A DNA stretch of 64,000 bases from Azospirillum agricola (GTDB taxonomy: Bacteria; Pseudomonadota; Alphaproteobacteria; Azospirillales; Azospirillaceae). The notes under the pieces are model-generated. The model had not been told where the DNA came from. It saw only the letters and a list, made by a program, of their open reading frames with translations, and searched no databases. Shown one piece after another: positions 26,884 through 36,247 of the stretch (positions are counted from its first letter, which is position 1; each line of letters starts with the position of its first letter). The stretch lies in contig NZ_JAGINM010000005.1 of NCBI RefSeq assembly GCF_017876095.1, forward strand, positions 1-64,000, read 5' to 3'. The position numbers and the translations under genes were made by a program.

Positions 26884-27863
26884 CAGCGTGCCGCCTGGAT
26901 GCGAGGATCGACGAGGCCGTAGAGGATGTCGGTCAGGATGTTGAAGAGGATCACCATCACCGAGGTGACGAGGAAGATGCCGAGCAGGACCTGATAGTCG
27001 CGCTGCAAGACCGCCTCGAAGGCCAGCCGCCCGATACCGGGCCAGGCGAAGACCGTCTCGATCAGGATGGAGCCGCCGACCAGCTGCCCGGCCTGGATGC
27101 CGGCGACCGTGATGACCGGCAGGATGGCGTTGCGCAGGACGTGGCGGGTGACGATGTGGGATTGCGACAGGCCCTTGGCCTTGGCGGTCTTGACGAAATC
27201 CTGGCCGCGCACCTCCAGCATCGAGGCGCGGGTGAGGCGGGCGTAGCCGGCCATGTAGAACAGCGCCAGCGTGATCACCGGCAGGATCAGGTGCGCCGCC
27301 ACGTCGGCGGCGTGGGCCAGCCCGGTGTAGCCGGCGCCGATGGTCTCGTAGCCGAAGGCCGGCAGCCAGCCGAGCTGGATCGAGAAGAGCAGGCTCATCA
27401 TCAGGCCGATCCAGTAGATCGGCGTCGCGTAGGCCAGCAGGGCCACGACGGTGATGGCGCTGTCCGCCCAGGTGCCGACGGTGATCGCCGCCAGCGTGCC
27501 GAGCGCGACACCGGCGGCCAGCGCCAGCAGGAAGGCGGTCAGGGTGAGGATCAGCGTCGCCGGCAGCCGCTCCGCCAGGATGTCCCACACCGGCCGCTGC
27601 TGGCGGTAGGAGAAGCCGAGGTCGCCCTGCGCGATCTTGCCGACATAGGTGGCGAGCTGTTCGTGCAGCGGGCGGTCGAGGCCGAACTGCTGGCGGAGCT
27701 GTTCGACGAACTTCTCGTCGGCGGCGCCGGCCTCGCCCGCCATGACCATGGCGGGGTCGCCGGGGGCGGCGTGGACGAGGAAGAAGTTCATCACCACGAT
27801 GGCGATCAGGATCGCGAGCGCCTTGACGAGGCGGCTCGCGAAGAGGTGGGCGAATCCCAGCAT
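26883..27863 (-). CDS. Peptide-type ABC transporter permease (DppB family)
   Basis: This is a 326-residue permease with N-terminal helix, the DppB-specific PGDPAMVMAG region and Y-(R/I)-Q-Q-R-P-V segment, and docking loop GQDFVKTAKAKGLSQSHIVTRHVLRN. The ATG at 27863 is the family start. The open frame continues upstream through the palindromic repeat, which I treat as noncoding. Confidence 0.9.
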   Translation of the reverse strand: MLGFAHLFASRLVKALAILIAIVVMNFFLVHAAPGDPAMVMAGEAGAADEKFVEQLRQQFGLDRPLHEQLATYVGKIAQGDLGFSYRQQRPVWDILAERLPATLILTLTAFLLALAAGVALGTLAAITVGTWADSAITVVALLAYATPIYWIGLMMSLLFSIQLGWLPAFGYETIGAGYTGLAHAADVAAHLILPVITLALFYMAGYARLTRASMLEVRGQDFVKTAKAKGLSQSHIVTRHVLRNAILPVITVAGIQAGQLVGGSILIETVFAWPGIGRLAFEAVLQRDYQVLLGIFLVTSVMVILFNILTDILYGLVDPRIQAAR

Positions 27864-27886
27864 GGGCGTGGTTCCTAAGCTGAACG

Positions 27887-28034
27887 CCCTCTCCCGTCCC
27901 GGGAGAGGGAGGGGACCCGCGCGAAGCGTGGGGAGGGTGAGGGGCCATCGGAGCATGGATCAGGTCGCACGCCCGATAGCCCCTCACCCTTCCCGCTTCG
28001 CGGGCCCCTTCCCTCTCCCGGGGCGGGAGAGGGA
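27887..28034. repeat. Paired palindromic repeat (BIME-like), second long copy
   Basis: It has the same architecture as the element at 15598-15780: an end hairpin CCCTCTCCCG/CGGGAGAGGG, the AGGGGACCCGCGCG...GGGAGGGTGAGGGG arm, about 35 variable bases, then the inverted arm CCCCTCACCCTTCCC and a second end hairpin. It lies 20 bases after the binding-protein stop and 24 bases before the DppB-type start. Confidence 0.85.
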
Positions 28035-28053
28035 AAGTCAAACGGAGACGGCC

Positions 28054-29700
28054 TTACTTCGCGGCCAGCCAGACGTCCTCGTAGGTGTCGTTGACGCCGA
28101 TGGCGGTCTTGTTGGCGTTCCTGACCCGCTTGTCGAGGAAGGTCGGGAACTCCATCTCCAGCAGCCAGACGACCGGCAGCTCGTCGGCCAGGATCTGCTG
28201 GACCTCGCTGTAGTCGGCCTGACGCTTGGCCGGGTCGATCTCGCGCGCCGCACTGGCGAAGAGCGCGTCCACCTTGGGGTTGGAATAGCCCATGGTGTTG
28301 GTGAACAGCACGCCCTTGCGGATGTTGTCCGAGATGTAGGTGCGCGCCACACCCAGCGCCGGGTCGCCGTACTGGTAGAGGAAGTTGGTGGTGATCTCGT
28401 AGTCCCAGTTGGCGACGCGCTGGCTCCAGCCGGCGGCGTCGGTGCTCTCAAGCGTCACGGCGATGCCGGCCTTGCCGAGCGCCTGCTTGAGATACTCGCC
28501 GAGCCGCGTCCAGGTCTCGCCGTAGGGCATCGGCATGATCTTGACGGTGGCGCGCACGCCCTTGGCGTCCGGCTTCAGGCCCATTTCATCCAGCAGAGCC
28601 TTGGCCTTCTCGATGTTCGGCTCGTAGGTGGTGACCTTCGGGTCGTAGAACTTGACCACCGAGTTGATCGGGCCGGTCGGCACGCGGCCGAGGCCGAACC
28701 AGATCTTGTCGCGGATGAACTTGCGGTCGATGGCGTAGGCGATGGCCTTGCGGAAGCGCTTGTCGTCGAGCGGCTTGACCCGGTGGTTGATCTCCAGCCA
28801 GGACATCGGCGCGACGAATTCATAGCCCTTGGTGCTCAGCTCCAGGTTCGCCAGCGTCTTCAGGCGCGGAACCTCGAAGGGTTCGACGTCGCTGTACTGG
28901 GTCTGCTGGACCTGACCGCTCTCCAGCGCCAGCGAGCGGCTGGCGGCGTCGGGGATGACGCGGAAGGTGATGCCGTCGAGGTAGGGCAGGCCGGCCTTGT
29001 AATAGGCCTCGTTGCGGACGAGCTGGATGTGGCTGCCCTTGACCCATTCCTTCAGCTTGAAGGGGCCGGTGCCGATCGGCGTCGCGTTGGCCGGGTTGGC
29101 GCGGAAGTCGGTGCCTTCATAGAGGTGGGCCGGGACGATCGGCGCCGACGACACCTCGAAGGATTGCAGGAAAGCCGGGAACGGCTCCTTCAGCTTGAAC
29201 TCGACGGTCAGCTCGTCGGGCGCGGTGATGGACTCGCAGCGGGCGAAGACGGCGCGGGCGCGCGGGTGGACCTCCATCAGGAACTTCGAGGCCGAGAAGA
29301 CGACGTCCTTCGCGGTGAAGGGCTTGCCGTCGTGCCACGTCACGTTCTCGAACAGCTTGAAGGTGTAGGTCAGCCCGTCCGGCGAGACGGTCCAGCTCTT
29401 GGCCAGCGAGGGCAGCGGGTTGAGCTTCTGGTCGTAGGTCAGCAGGCCCTGGTAGATCTTGCCGGCGACGGTCTGGGTCGGGCCCTGCTGATTCAGGCCG
29501 AGCATCAGGGTCGGCGGCTCGGGCTGCACGATGCTGTTGAGGACACCGCCCTTGACCGGAGTCTCCTGCGCCATGGCGGGGGCAGCGGTCAGGCCGGAGA
29601 GTGCGGGAATGGCGAGCACGGCGGCGAGCAGGCCGGCGGCCGTCGCGCGCTGCACGGCGAGGGGGAGGCCGAACTGGAAGCCGGAAATCGAACGTGTCAT
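28054..29700 (-). CDS. ABC transporter substrate-binding protein, family 5 (DppA-like)
   Basis: This periplasmic receptor has 548 residues. A long n-region and hydrophobic core end in AMAQE at about residue 45, a likely signal peptidase I site. The mature chain shows the SBP_bac_5 pattern: GGVLNSIVQPEPPTLM, YQGLLTYDQKLNPLPSLAKSW, TYTFKLFENVTWHDGKPFTAKDVVFS. It binds the solute for the DppB/C/DF transporter. Family members take up peptides, but also nickel, opines, glutathione and other small molecules, so the neighbouring amidohydrolases are the better clue to the ligand. Confidence 0.9.
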   Translation of the reverse strand: MTRSISGFQFGLPLAVQRATAAGLLAAVLAIPALSGLTAAPAMAQETPVKGGVLNSIVQPEPPTLMLGLNQQGPTQTVAGKIYQGLLTYDQKLNPLPSLAKSWTVSPDGLTYTFKLFENVTWHDGKPFTAKDVVFSASKFLMEVHPRARAVFARCESITAPDELTVEFKLKEPFPAFLQSFEVSSAPIVPAHLYEGTDFRANPANATPIGTGPFKLKEWVKGSHIQLVRNEAYYKAGLPYLDGITFRVIPDAASRSLALESGQVQQTQYSDVEPFEVPRLKTLANLELSTKGYEFVAPMSWLEINHRVKPLDDKRFRKAIAYAIDRKFIRDKIWFGLGRVPTGPINSVVKFYDPKVTTYEPNIEKAKALLDEMGLKPDAKGVRATVKIMPMPYGETWTRLGEYLKQALGKAGIAVTLESTDAAGWSQRVANWDYEITTNFLYQYGDPALGVARTYISDNIRKGVLFTNTMGYSNPKVDALFASAAREIDPAKRQADYSEVQQILADELPVVWLLEMEFPTFLDKRVRNANKTAIGVNDTYEDVWLAAK

Positions 29701-29766
29701 TGCGGTTGTCCTCGTCTCCGAAGGGAAAGGCTGTGGCGACCCTGTTTCCTGGTTTTTTGGTTCAGC

Positions 29767-29836
29767 GCGGCCCGGTGGGGCTGCCGGTCATCGCGGCCCG
29801 GTCGGGCTGCCGGTCATCGCGGCCCGGTCGGGCCGG
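29767..29836. repeat. 26-bp tandem repeat, about 2.7 copies
   Basis: A unit beginning GCGGCCCGGT and ending CCGGTCATC occurs at 29767-29792 and 29793-29818, and partly at 29819-29836. The first two copies differ at one base. The array covers the last codons and stop of the aldolase gene and extends into the spacer before the binding-protein gene. Confidence 0.8.
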
Positions 29837-30590
29837 TGGTGCTGTCGAGCCAGCGCAGCAGCGCGTCCCATTCCAGGACGCCGGCGCGCGGGTAGGCGTG
29901 TTCGTATTGGCGGGCGGTGTGCTCGCAGACATCGTGCGGCGGGGTGATCAGCGGGCGGCCGCCGGCGAGCGCCATCACCTGCTGGCGGCAGGCCTGCTCC
30001 AGGTAGTACATCAGGATCGCCGCCTCCGGCACGTCGCGCCCGACGGTCAGCAGGCCGTGGTTGCGCAGGATCAGGCTGTGGTGGCTGCCGAGATCGGCGA
30101 CCAGCCGCTCGCGCTCGGCCAGATCGAGCGCGATGCCTTCGTAGGCGTGGTAGGCGATGCGGTTGTACCAGCGCAGCGAATGCTGGGTGATCGGCAGCAG
30201 CCCGTCGGCCTGGGCGCTGACCGCCATGCCGGCGTCGGTGTGCAGGTGGATGACGGCGCCGGCATCGTGCCGCGCCCGGTGCACCGCGCTGTGGATGGTG
30301 AAGCCGGCCGGATTGACGGCGTCGCCGTCGCGCGCCTCCACCAGATTGCCGTCGATGTCGACCTTGACCAGATTGTCCGGCGTGACCTCGTGGAACATCA
30401 GGCCGTAGGGGTTGATCAGGAAATGATCGGGCGTGTCGGGGATGCGGGCCGACATGTGGGTGTAGATCAGGTCGGTCATGCCCAGCCGGTCGAACAGACG
30501 GTAGGCGGCGGCGAGATCGGTCCGCGCCTTCCACTCGACGTCGGAGCAGCGGCGGGTGGAGCGGGGGGCGTGGGTGGCGTTGGCGATCAT
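29814..30590 (-). CDS. Class II aldolase/adducin-family protein
   Basis: This 258-residue metal-dependent enzyme belongs to the fuculose-aldolase/epimerase fold. Metal-binding histidines appear in VIHLHTDAGMAVS and a later HSLILRNHGLLTVG, and the N-terminal TDLIYTHMSARIP is typical of the class II aldolase/adducin group used for sugar-phosphate cleavage or decarboxylation. The true reaction is unknown. The last six residues (TGPTGPR) are encoded by a 26-base tandem repeat and may be a recent extension. It is the second gene of the operon. Confidence 0.8.
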   Translation of the reverse strand: MIANATHAPRSTRRCSDVEWKARTDLAAAYRLFDRLGMTDLIYTHMSARIPDTPDHFLINPYGLMFHEVTPDNLVKVDIDGNLVEARDGDAVNPAGFTIHSAVHRARHDAGAVIHLHTDAGMAVSAQADGLLPITQHSLRWYNRIAYHAYEGIALDLAERERLVADLGSHHSLILRNHGLLTVGRDVPEAAILMYYLEQACRQQVMALAGGRPLITPPHDVCEHTARQYEHAYPRAGVLEWDALLRWLDSTTGPTGPR

Positions 30591-30629
30591 GGCGTGTCGG
30601 TCTCTCGGGAGGCTCGAAAACAGGCGGAA

Positions 30630-31952
30630 TCAGGCGGGTTCCAGGCCGCACCAGCCGGCGATGAACAGGGCCAGCACGCGGGTCACGTCGCGCACGCTGT
30701 CGAGCGACACCGACTCGTCGATGCCATGGATGCGCGTCGCCTCGGGGCCGTAGCAGGTCGCCGGGGTGTCGCCGTACAGCGCGAAGAAGCGGGCGTCGGT
30801 GGTGCAGGTCAGGGCGACGTGGCGCGGCTCGTCGCCGCGCACGGCGCGGTGGCTGTCGGCCAGCATCGCCAGCAGCGGGTGCTTGGGGTCGATGGCGCAG
30901 CCCTCGGCCTGGAAGCCGGTCCACACCAGCTCGGCCGACACGCCGGCCAGGGCCGGGTCGTCGCTGAGCGCGCGGGCCAGCGCGTCGGCAACCTCGTCGC
31001 GCACGGCGCGCGGATCCTGGCCGGGGTAGAAGCCGAGCCGCAGATCGACCGCGCAGCGGGTCGGCACCGAGGAGGTCCACTCGCCGCCCTCGATCCGCCC
31101 GAGATTGATGTTCAGCGGGTGCGGGTGGTCGCAGAAGGCGTGGTGGCGGCGGCCCGGCTCGTTCCAGCGGACCTCCAGCGCCTTCAGGTGGGCGGCGAGC
31201 GTTGTCGCGGCCTCGATGGCGTTGGTGCCGGCGGCGGTGTCCAGCACATGGGCCGGCGTGCCGGTGACGGCCAGCCGCACCCACATGACGCCGACCTGGG
31301 CGATCGACAGCGTGTGGTTGAAGGGTTCCGGAATCACCGCCGCGTCGGCGCGGTAGCCTCGGTGCAGGCAGGCCAGCGCGCCGTTGCCGGTGCACTCCTC
31401 CTCAATCACCGACTGGAGATAGACCGGGGCGGCCGGGCGGTAGCCGAGGCTCGCCAGCGCCTCGAAGGCGGCGGTGTAGGCGGCGATGCCGGCCTTCATG
31501 TCGCCGGCTCCGCGCCCGTAGAGGCGGCCATCGGCGATGCGCGGCTCGAAGGGCGGGGTGGTCCACAGCTCGGCCGGGCCGGTGGGCACGACGTCGATGT
31601 GGCCGTTGAGGATCAGCGAGCGGCCCCTGGCCTCGCGCGGACGGTGCACGCCGACGACGTTCGCGCGGCCGGCGTAGGCGTCCGGCAGAACCGGCGGGGA
31701 GAAGCCGGGCAGCGACGAAATCGCCGCCTCGTCCACCTCGAAACGGTCGACCTCCAGCCCCAGCGCAGCGAAACGGTCGGCCATCAGCGCCTGCGCCCCG
31801 GCCTCCGCGCCCAGCAGCGAGGGCTGCCGCACCAGATCGGACAGCAGCCCGACGCAGCGCGCCTGCGCCGCGTCGGCGGCGTCGATGATGGCGGCGCGCA
31901 ATCCGGCGTCGGGCAATCCGTTTTCGCTGGTGGGGGCCTTCGAAACGCTCAT
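30630..31952 (-). CDS. ArgE/DapE-family deacylase (M20 metallopeptidase)
   Basis: This 440-residue enzyme removes an acyl group from an N-acylated amino compound. Zinc ligands are seen in LILNGHIDVVP, GRGAGDMKAG and IEEECTGNGALA, and the late His in ATRIHGIDESV. The M20 dimerisation domain is central. Family members include acetylornithine deacetylase and succinyl-diaminopimelate desuccinylase. Its lead position in an uptake operon suggests a catabolic role. The chosen ATG at 31952 gives MSVSKAPTSEN; an in-frame GTG/ATG 11 codons upstream is possible. It is divergent from the LysR regulator. Confidence 0.82.
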   Translation of the reverse strand: MSVSKAPTSENGLPDAGLRAAIIDAADAAQARCVGLLSDLVRQPSLLGAEAGAQALMADRFAALGLEVDRFEVDEAAISSLPGFSPPVLPDAYAGRANVVGVHRPREARGRSLILNGHIDVVPTGPAELWTTPPFEPRIADGRLYGRGAGDMKAGIAAYTAAFEALASLGYRPAAPVYLQSVIEEECTGNGALACLHRGYRADAAVIPEPFNHTLSIAQVGVMWVRLAVTGTPAHVLDTAAGTNAIEAATTLAAHLKALEVRWNEPGRRHHAFCDHPHPLNINLGRIEGGEWTSSVPTRCAVDLRLGFYPGQDPRAVRDEVADALARALSDDPALAGVSAELVWTGFQAEGCAIDPKHPLLAMLADSHRAVRGDEPRHVALTCTTDARFFALYGDTPATCYGPEATRIHGIDESVSLDSVRDVTRVLALFIAGWCGLEPA

Positions 31953-32122
31953 TCCTGTTTCCCGTCGCGTTTTAGAAAAAGACAAGCCATGAGGGTTTCG
32001 GCCCTATCCTTCCGGATATGGCCGCCATACTGTGATCTTATGCTTTGTGCGTTGCGGCGATGTTTGGGGCCGCGATGGAATGATTAGGCCGTCCCGACCG
32101 GCCATGGCGCAAATAAGCATTT

Positions 32123-32139
32123 TTCATTTTGCCCATGAA
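32123..32139. promoter_or_regulatory. Candidate LysR-type binding site in the divergent promoter region
   Basis: TTCAT-N7-ATGAA is a symmetric AT-rich inverted repeat in the 289-base spacer between the deacylase operon and the LysR gene. It has the dimensions of LysR-type boxes (dyad around T-N11-A). This is inferred from position only. Confidence 0.35.
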
Positions 32140-32241
32140 TCTGATTTATGCCGCAGTTGCTCACTGGGCGTTCATGTGCATAGAATTTGGCCAGACCCAA
32201 GCCTGCCACCCGAACAGGCAGCCGAGCGAACGAGGGATGCG

Positions 32242-33189
32242 GTGAACGAAACCGAGGCGGAGCGCCAAGCTCTGGCCCGTCTGGGGCAGCAGCTCGACTG
32301 GAATCTGCTGCGCACCTTCATGGTGATCGTGCAGGAGGGCAGCATCACCAAGGCCGCCGTGCGCCTGTTTTTGACGCAGCCGGCGGTCAGCCTCGCCCTG
32401 AAGCGGCTGGAGGAACAGCTGGGCCGTCCGCTGATCGACCGGGGACCGGGGCGATTCGCCGTCACCGCCGCCGGCGAGCAGGTCTATGACGAGGCGGTGT
32501 CGATCCACGGCACGGTGTCGCGGCTGGGCGCCCTGGTGCGCGACGCCAAGGACGGGGTCAGCGGCCACGTCCACATCCTGATGACCAGCCGCATCCAGAC
32601 CGCGCTGTTCGACCGCTCGCTGCGGGAGTTCCACAAGCTCTACCCGCAGGTGACCTTCCGCATCGACGTGATGGCGTCGGCCGACGCGCACATCGCGTTG
32701 CAGCAGCGGATCGGCGCCATGGCGATCTGCCTGCTGCGCGAGCCGATTCCGGGGCTGGCCAGCATGGTGTTCCTGCGCCAGACCTACCGGCTCTATTGCG
32801 GGCCGGACTTCCGGCTGTTCGGCCGGCGCGACATCGACATCGCCGAGCTGCGGCGCGAGAATTTCGTGTCCTTCACCTCGGACCAGATCGACGGCGCCCT
32901 GTCGCCGCTGACCCTGTTCCGGGCGCGCGAGAGCTTCGCCGGCCGCATCGTCGCGTCGTCCGCGAATCTGGAGGAGGTGCGGCGGCTGATCCTGTGCGGG
33001 CTCGGCATCGGCCCGCTGCCCGACCACATCGCGGCGCGCGACGTCGAGGACGGGCTCCTGTGGGAGCTGCCGCCCTACGAGGGCGTCGCCCCCGTCAACA
33101 TCCACCTGATCTGGAGCGAGCAGGGCAAGCTGAACCGGGCGGAACGCGCGTTCCTGGAGTATTTGCAGACGGTCGCGGCGGAGGTGTAG
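32242..33189 (+). CDS. LysR-family transcriptional regulator
   Basis: This is a 315-residue regulator with an N-terminal winged helix (LDWNLLRTFMVIVQEGSITKAAVRLFLTQPAVSLALKRLEEQLG) and a C-terminal periplasmic-binding-like ligand domain. GTG at 32242 has CGAGGGA upstream and gives the usual spacing before the helix-turn-helix; the frame is open further upstream without a good site. It is divergent from the ten-gene operon starting with the ArgE-like deacylase and is the likely regulator of it. It converges with hbd, with a palindromic hairpin between them. Confidence 0.88.
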   Translation: MNETEAERQALARLGQQLDWNLLRTFMVIVQEGSITKAAVRLFLTQPAVSLALKRLEEQLGRPLIDRGPGRFAVTAAGEQVYDEAVSIHGTVSRLGALVRDAKDGVSGHVHILMTSRIQTALFDRSLREFHKLYPQVTFRIDVMASADAHIALQQRIGAMAICLLREPIPGLASMVFLRQTYRLYCGPDFRLFGRRDIDIAELRRENFVSFTSDQIDGALSPLTLFRARESFAGRIVASSANLEEVRRLILCGLGIGPLPDHIAARDVEDGLLWELPPYEGVAPVNIHLIWSEQGKLNRAERAFLEYLQTVAAEV

Positions 33190-33190
33190 C

Positions 33191-33219
33191 TGTCCCTCTC
33201 CCGGGACGGGAGAGGGACA
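33191..33219. repeat. Palindromic repeat hairpin between convergent genes
   Basis: TGTCCCTCTCCCG and its exact complement form a 13-pair stem around GGA. It starts two bases after the LysR stop and ends 11 bases before the hbd stop, so it can act as a shared transcript end. It is the same core hairpin as the other CCCTCTCCC elements in the window. Confidence 0.8.
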
Positions 33220-33230
33220 AGAGCGCCCGC

Positions 33231-34106
33231 TTACTTCGAATAGTCGTAGAAGCCCTTGCCGGTCTTGCGGCCGAGGTGGCCGGCGTCGACCATCTCCTTC
33301 AGCAGCGGGGCTGGGCGGTACTTCGGATCGTTGAAGCCTTCGTAGAAGACGTTCATGACGAACAGCATGGTGTCGAGACCGATCAGGTCGGCCAGCGCCA
33401 ACGGGCCGATCGGGTGGTTGCAGCCCAGCTTCATGCCGGTGTCGATGTCCTCGGCGGTCGCCAGACCCTCCTGAAGCGCGAAGATCGCCTCGTTGATCAT
33501 CGGGCAGAGGATGCGGTTGACGGCGAAGCCGGGGCTGTTCTTGGCGGTGATCGGCGCCTTGCCGACGCGCTTGGCGAAGGTTTCCGCCGCCGCCAGCGTC
33601 GCGTCGGACGTTTGCAGGCCGCGGATCAGCTCCAGCAGCGCCATCATCGGCACCGGGTTGAAGAAGTGCATGCCGATGAAGCGGTCGGGGCGGTCGGTCG
33701 CGGCGGCCAGCTTGGTGATCGAGATCGACGAGGTGTTGGTGGCGAGCAGCGCCTCGGGCTTCAGCGTCTCGCAGAGCTCCTTCAGGATCTTGACCTTCAG
33801 GCCCTCGTTCTCGGTCGCCGCCTCGATCACCAGATCGCAGTTGGCGAGCTTCGCCTTGTCGGTGGTGGCGGTGATGCGGGCGAGCGCCTCGTCGCGGGCC
33901 TCGACCGTCATCTTCTCCTTCTTGACCAGACGGTCGAGGCTGCCGCCGACCGTCTTCAGGCCGCGGGCGACGGCCTCCTCGGAGATGTCGGTCATCACCA
34001 CGGTCAGGCCGGCGGCCGCGCAGATCTGCGCGATGCCGTTGCCCATCGTGCCGGCGCCGATGACGCCGATGGTCTCGATGGCGATGGTTCCCGTGCTCTC
34101 GGTCAT
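33231..34106 (-). CDS. hbd: 3-hydroxybutyryl-CoA dehydrogenase
   Basis: This 291-residue NAD(P)-dependent enzyme interconverts acetoacetyl-CoA and 3-hydroxybutyryl-CoA in fatty acid, polyhydroxybutyrate or ethylmalonyl-CoA metabolism. The Rossmann motif [15 protein letters not shown] is near residue 13. The catalytic His is in [13 protein letters not shown] with the conserved E-(N/A)-x-x-(L/V)K and NTSSISI segments, and the C-terminal helical domain carries [18 protein letters not shown]. The chain ends in [11 protein letters not shown], as in stand-alone PaaH/Hbd proteins. It stands alone on the minus strand. Confidence 0.9.
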   Translation of the reverse strand: MTESTGTIAIETIGVIGAGTMGNGIAQICAAAGLTVVMTDISEEAVARGLKTVGGSLDRLVKKEKMTVEARDEALARITATTDKAKLANCDLVIEAATENEGLKVKILKELCETLKPEALLATNTSSISITKLAAATDRPDRFIGMHFFNPVPMMALLELIRGLQTSDATLAAAETFAKRVGKAPITAKNSPGFAVNRILCPMINEAIFALQEGLATAEDIDTGMKLGCNHPIGPLALADLIGLDTMLFVMNVFYEGFNDPKYRPAPLLKEMVDAGHLGRKTGKGFYDYSK

Positions 34107-34447
34107 GGTCCCAATGTCCCTTTGTTGGTCTCGCGGGTGCAGCAGCTTCTACACCGTTTCCTGTTGCACTGCGATGACTTGTCCATCGGCCACGCTGCCG
34201 CAGGGGGTGTCGCAGCCCTCCGCGCACAGGCGAATCCGGCCGGTCCCGGCCATCCACGCGGCGCGGTTTCGATTGCTTTGCCAACGAATTGTCATCGGTC
34301 CGCCCCGCTCCCCCGCCACTCCCTTCTCCGTCCCGTGGCCGGGGCGGTCGCCGGGGGGAAGGAAAGGCCGACGACCGGCATCCGCCGCCTCCGCGCCATC
34401 GGCCGGGCCCGACTCGGCGCTCCGGAAAGCCGGCCCCAGCGGCATCC
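34107..34447. other. 341-base spacer without a confident gene
   Basis: The spacer lies upstream of hbd and downstream of the TyrR-type gene. A minus-strand frame (34149-34451) is open and could start at the tyrR stop. Its codons are only partly GC-ending, its middle contains rare AT-ending codons, and it resembles no family I know. The hbd promoter must lie near 34110-34180, but no convincing -35/-10 pair stands out. Confidence 0.4.
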
Positions 34448-36028
34448 TCATCGGTCCGGAATCCCGTATTTCCGCAGCTTGTTGGCGATCATGGTGTGCG
34501 AGATGTCGAGCCGGGCCGCCAGCTTGCGGCTGGACGGGAAGCGGGGATAGAGCCGGCGCAGCAGCGCCCGTTCGAATCCCTCCACCGCCGCCTCCCAGCT
34601 TTCGACCTCATCCACGCCGTCGGCCGCCGCGCCGGGGTTACCCGGCTCCATGCCGGCGCCAGCCAGTTCCAGGTCGGCGGCGTCGAGGAAGGCGCCGTCG
34701 CTCATCGTCACGGCGCGGAAGATGACGTTCTCCAATTGGCGGACGTTGCCCGGCCAGCGGTTGGCGAGCAGCGCCGCCCCCGCCGCCGCGGTCAGCCGGC
34801 AGGGCGGGCGCCGGGTCTGGGCGCAGGCCCGCGCGATGAAGTGCCGGGCCAGCAGCAGGATGTCGTCGCCGCGCTCGCGCAAGGGCGGCACATGGAGGGA
34901 CAGCACGTTCAGGCGGTAGAACAGATCCTCGCGGAAGCCGTGCTCGGCGACCATCGCCTCCAGCGGGCGGTGGGTCGCGCTGACGACACGGACGTCGACC
35001 TTCTGCTCACGCTCGCCGCCGACGCGGCGGAAGCTGCCGTCGTTGAGGAAGCGCAGCAGCTTGGCCTGGAGATAGGCCGACATCTCGCCGATCTCGTCGA
35101 GGAAGACGGTGCCGCCGTGCGCCAGCTCCAGCAGCCCCGGCTTGCCGCCGCGCTGCGCTCCGGTGAAGGCCCCGGGGGCGTAGCCGAACAGCTCGCTCTC
35201 GGCCAGATTCTCCGGCACGGCGGCGCAGTTCAGCGCCAGGAAGGGCTTGTCGGCGCGCGGGCTGGCGCGGTGGCAGGCGTGGGCGATCAGCTCCTTGCCG
35301 GTGCCGGTCTCGCCGAGGATCAGCAGCGGCGCCTCCACCGCCGCGACGCGGGCGGCCCGCGCCTTCAGCCCGCGCACCGGCGGGGAGTCGCCGAGGATCT
35401 TCTCGAAACCGCCCTCGTCGAAATTCTGCAAGGCGTCCAGCCGCTCGCCGATGCGCGCCGGGGCGAACAGGGTGACGACGGCGCCTTGGACAGCACCCTG
35501 GACGGCACCCTGGGCAGCGTCCGCCGCGTCCTGGTCGATGATCGGGGTGACGTCGATCAGGAAGGGCTGGCCGTTCAGCGTCGCCTCGCGGCCGGGGATG
35601 CGGAAGCCGCCGCCGGTCAGATCGCGGGTCAGGGCCGGGTCGCCGAGCAGCGCGCCAAGATCCGCTCCCGTCAGCGCCGCCTCGGGGACGCCGGCCACCG
35701 AGGCGGCGGCGGCGTTCGCCACGACGACATGGCCGGCGCGGTCGACCGCCAGCACCGGATCGGGCAAGGCCGCCAGCAGCGCGTCGAGGTGCAGCCGCCG
35801 CCGCGTTCCTGGCAGCATGTCGATGGCGGTGACCGACCGCACGCCCTCGATGCCGCGCAGGGCGTCGCCGAGCGCCGGAAGGGTGGCCGGATCGAGGCCG
35901 GGGGCGTCGATGTGGATGTGGGGCGGATCGACCTCCACCCCGACGACGTTCAGCCGGCGGATGGCCAGCACGGCGAGGATCTCGTGGGCGATGCCGACCC
36001 GGTCGGCGAAGGTGACCTCGATGCGCAT
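34448..36028 (-). CDS. TyrR/PhhR-family sigma-54 activator
   Basis: This 526-residue aromatic-amino-acid-responsive regulator has an N-terminal ACT domain (about 1-75), a PAS domain (about 80-190) and a Gly-Ala-Val-Gln repeat (about 173-184). The AAA+ ATPase has Walker A GETGTGKE at 239-246 and an intact GAFTGA at 286-291. The C-terminal TyrR helix-turn-helix reads [26 protein letters not shown]. coli TyrR has lost GAFTGA and works with sigma-70; the intact loop here means it can open sigma-54 promoters, as Pseudomonas PhhR does. The gene is divergent from dadA, and the spacer holds two TyrR-box-like sites and a sigma-54 promoter for dadA. Confidence 0.88.
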   Translation of the reverse strand: MRIEVTFADRVGIAHEILAVLAIRRLNVVGVEVDPPHIHIDAPGLDPATLPALGDALRGIEGVRSVTAIDMLPGTRRRLHLDALLAALPDPVLAVDRAGHVVVANAAAASVAGVPEAALTGADLGALLGDPALTRDLTGGGFRIPGREATLNGQPFLIDVTPIIDQDAADAAQGAVQGAVQGAVVTLFAPARIGERLDALQNFDEGGFEKILGDSPPVRGLKARAARVAAVEAPLLILGETGTGKELIAHACHRASPRADKPFLALNCAAVPENLAESELFGYAPGAFTGAQRGGKPGLLELAHGGTVFLDEIGEMSAYLQAKLLRFLNDGSFRRVGGEREQKVDVRVVSATHRPLEAMVAEHGFREDLFYRLNVLSLHVPPLRERGDDILLLARHFIARACAQTRRPPCRLTAAAGAALLANRWPGNVRQLENVIFRAVTMSDGAFLDAADLELAGAGMEPGNPGAAADGVDEVESWEAAVEGFERALLRRLYPRFPSSRKLAARLDISHTMIANKLRKYGIPDR

Positions 36029-36061
36029 GGCGGACCTTGGCGGGGAGCAGGCGCCAAAAAC

Positions 36062-36079
36062 TGTACCGGAAAATTTACG
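36062..36079. promoter_or_regulatory. TyrR-box-like site, proximal to the regulator gene
   Basis: TGTACC-N6-TTTACG resembles the TyrR box TGTAAA-N6-TTTACA (four and five of six bases). It lies 34 bases upstream of the regulator start, where it could serve autoregulation as well as dadA. Confidence 0.5.
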
Positions 36080-36161
36080 CCGTATCAAAATCTTTACAGT
36101 GACAGTAATTCACTGAAACTGAAAGAAATTTCCCTTCTCCACTTGATCGGGACGGTCGGCC

Positions 36162-36179
36162 CGTAAACTTCTGTGTACA
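36162..36179. promoter_or_regulatory. TyrR-box-like site upstream of dadA
   Basis: CGTAAA-N6-TGTACA matches the TyrR box at five of six bases in each half. It lies about 80 bases upstream of the expected start of the sigma-54 dadA transcript, a normal enhancer distance. Confidence 0.55.
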
Positions 36180-36230
36180 GCCGGGCTCCCCAGCGTTCCC
36201 CAATCTCCAGCGTTTCCGCCACCGCACCGT

Positions 36231-36247
36231 CTGGCATCGCTCTTGCT
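36231..36247 (+). promoter_or_regulatory. Sigma-54 promoter of dadA
   Basis: CTGGCATCGCTCTTGCT matches the -24/-12 consensus (TGGC at -24, TTGC at -12, ten bases between the GG and GC). The ATG of dadA is 45 bases downstream, giving a short leader. Confidence 0.7.

Noticed and set aside
34149..34451. Possible 100-codon or 48-codon protein between the TyrR-type gene and hbd
   Set aside because: Part of it has GC-ending codons and it could start at the tyrR stop, but the rest has AT-ending codons and no ribosome site or family match. Kept only as a note in the spacer entry.
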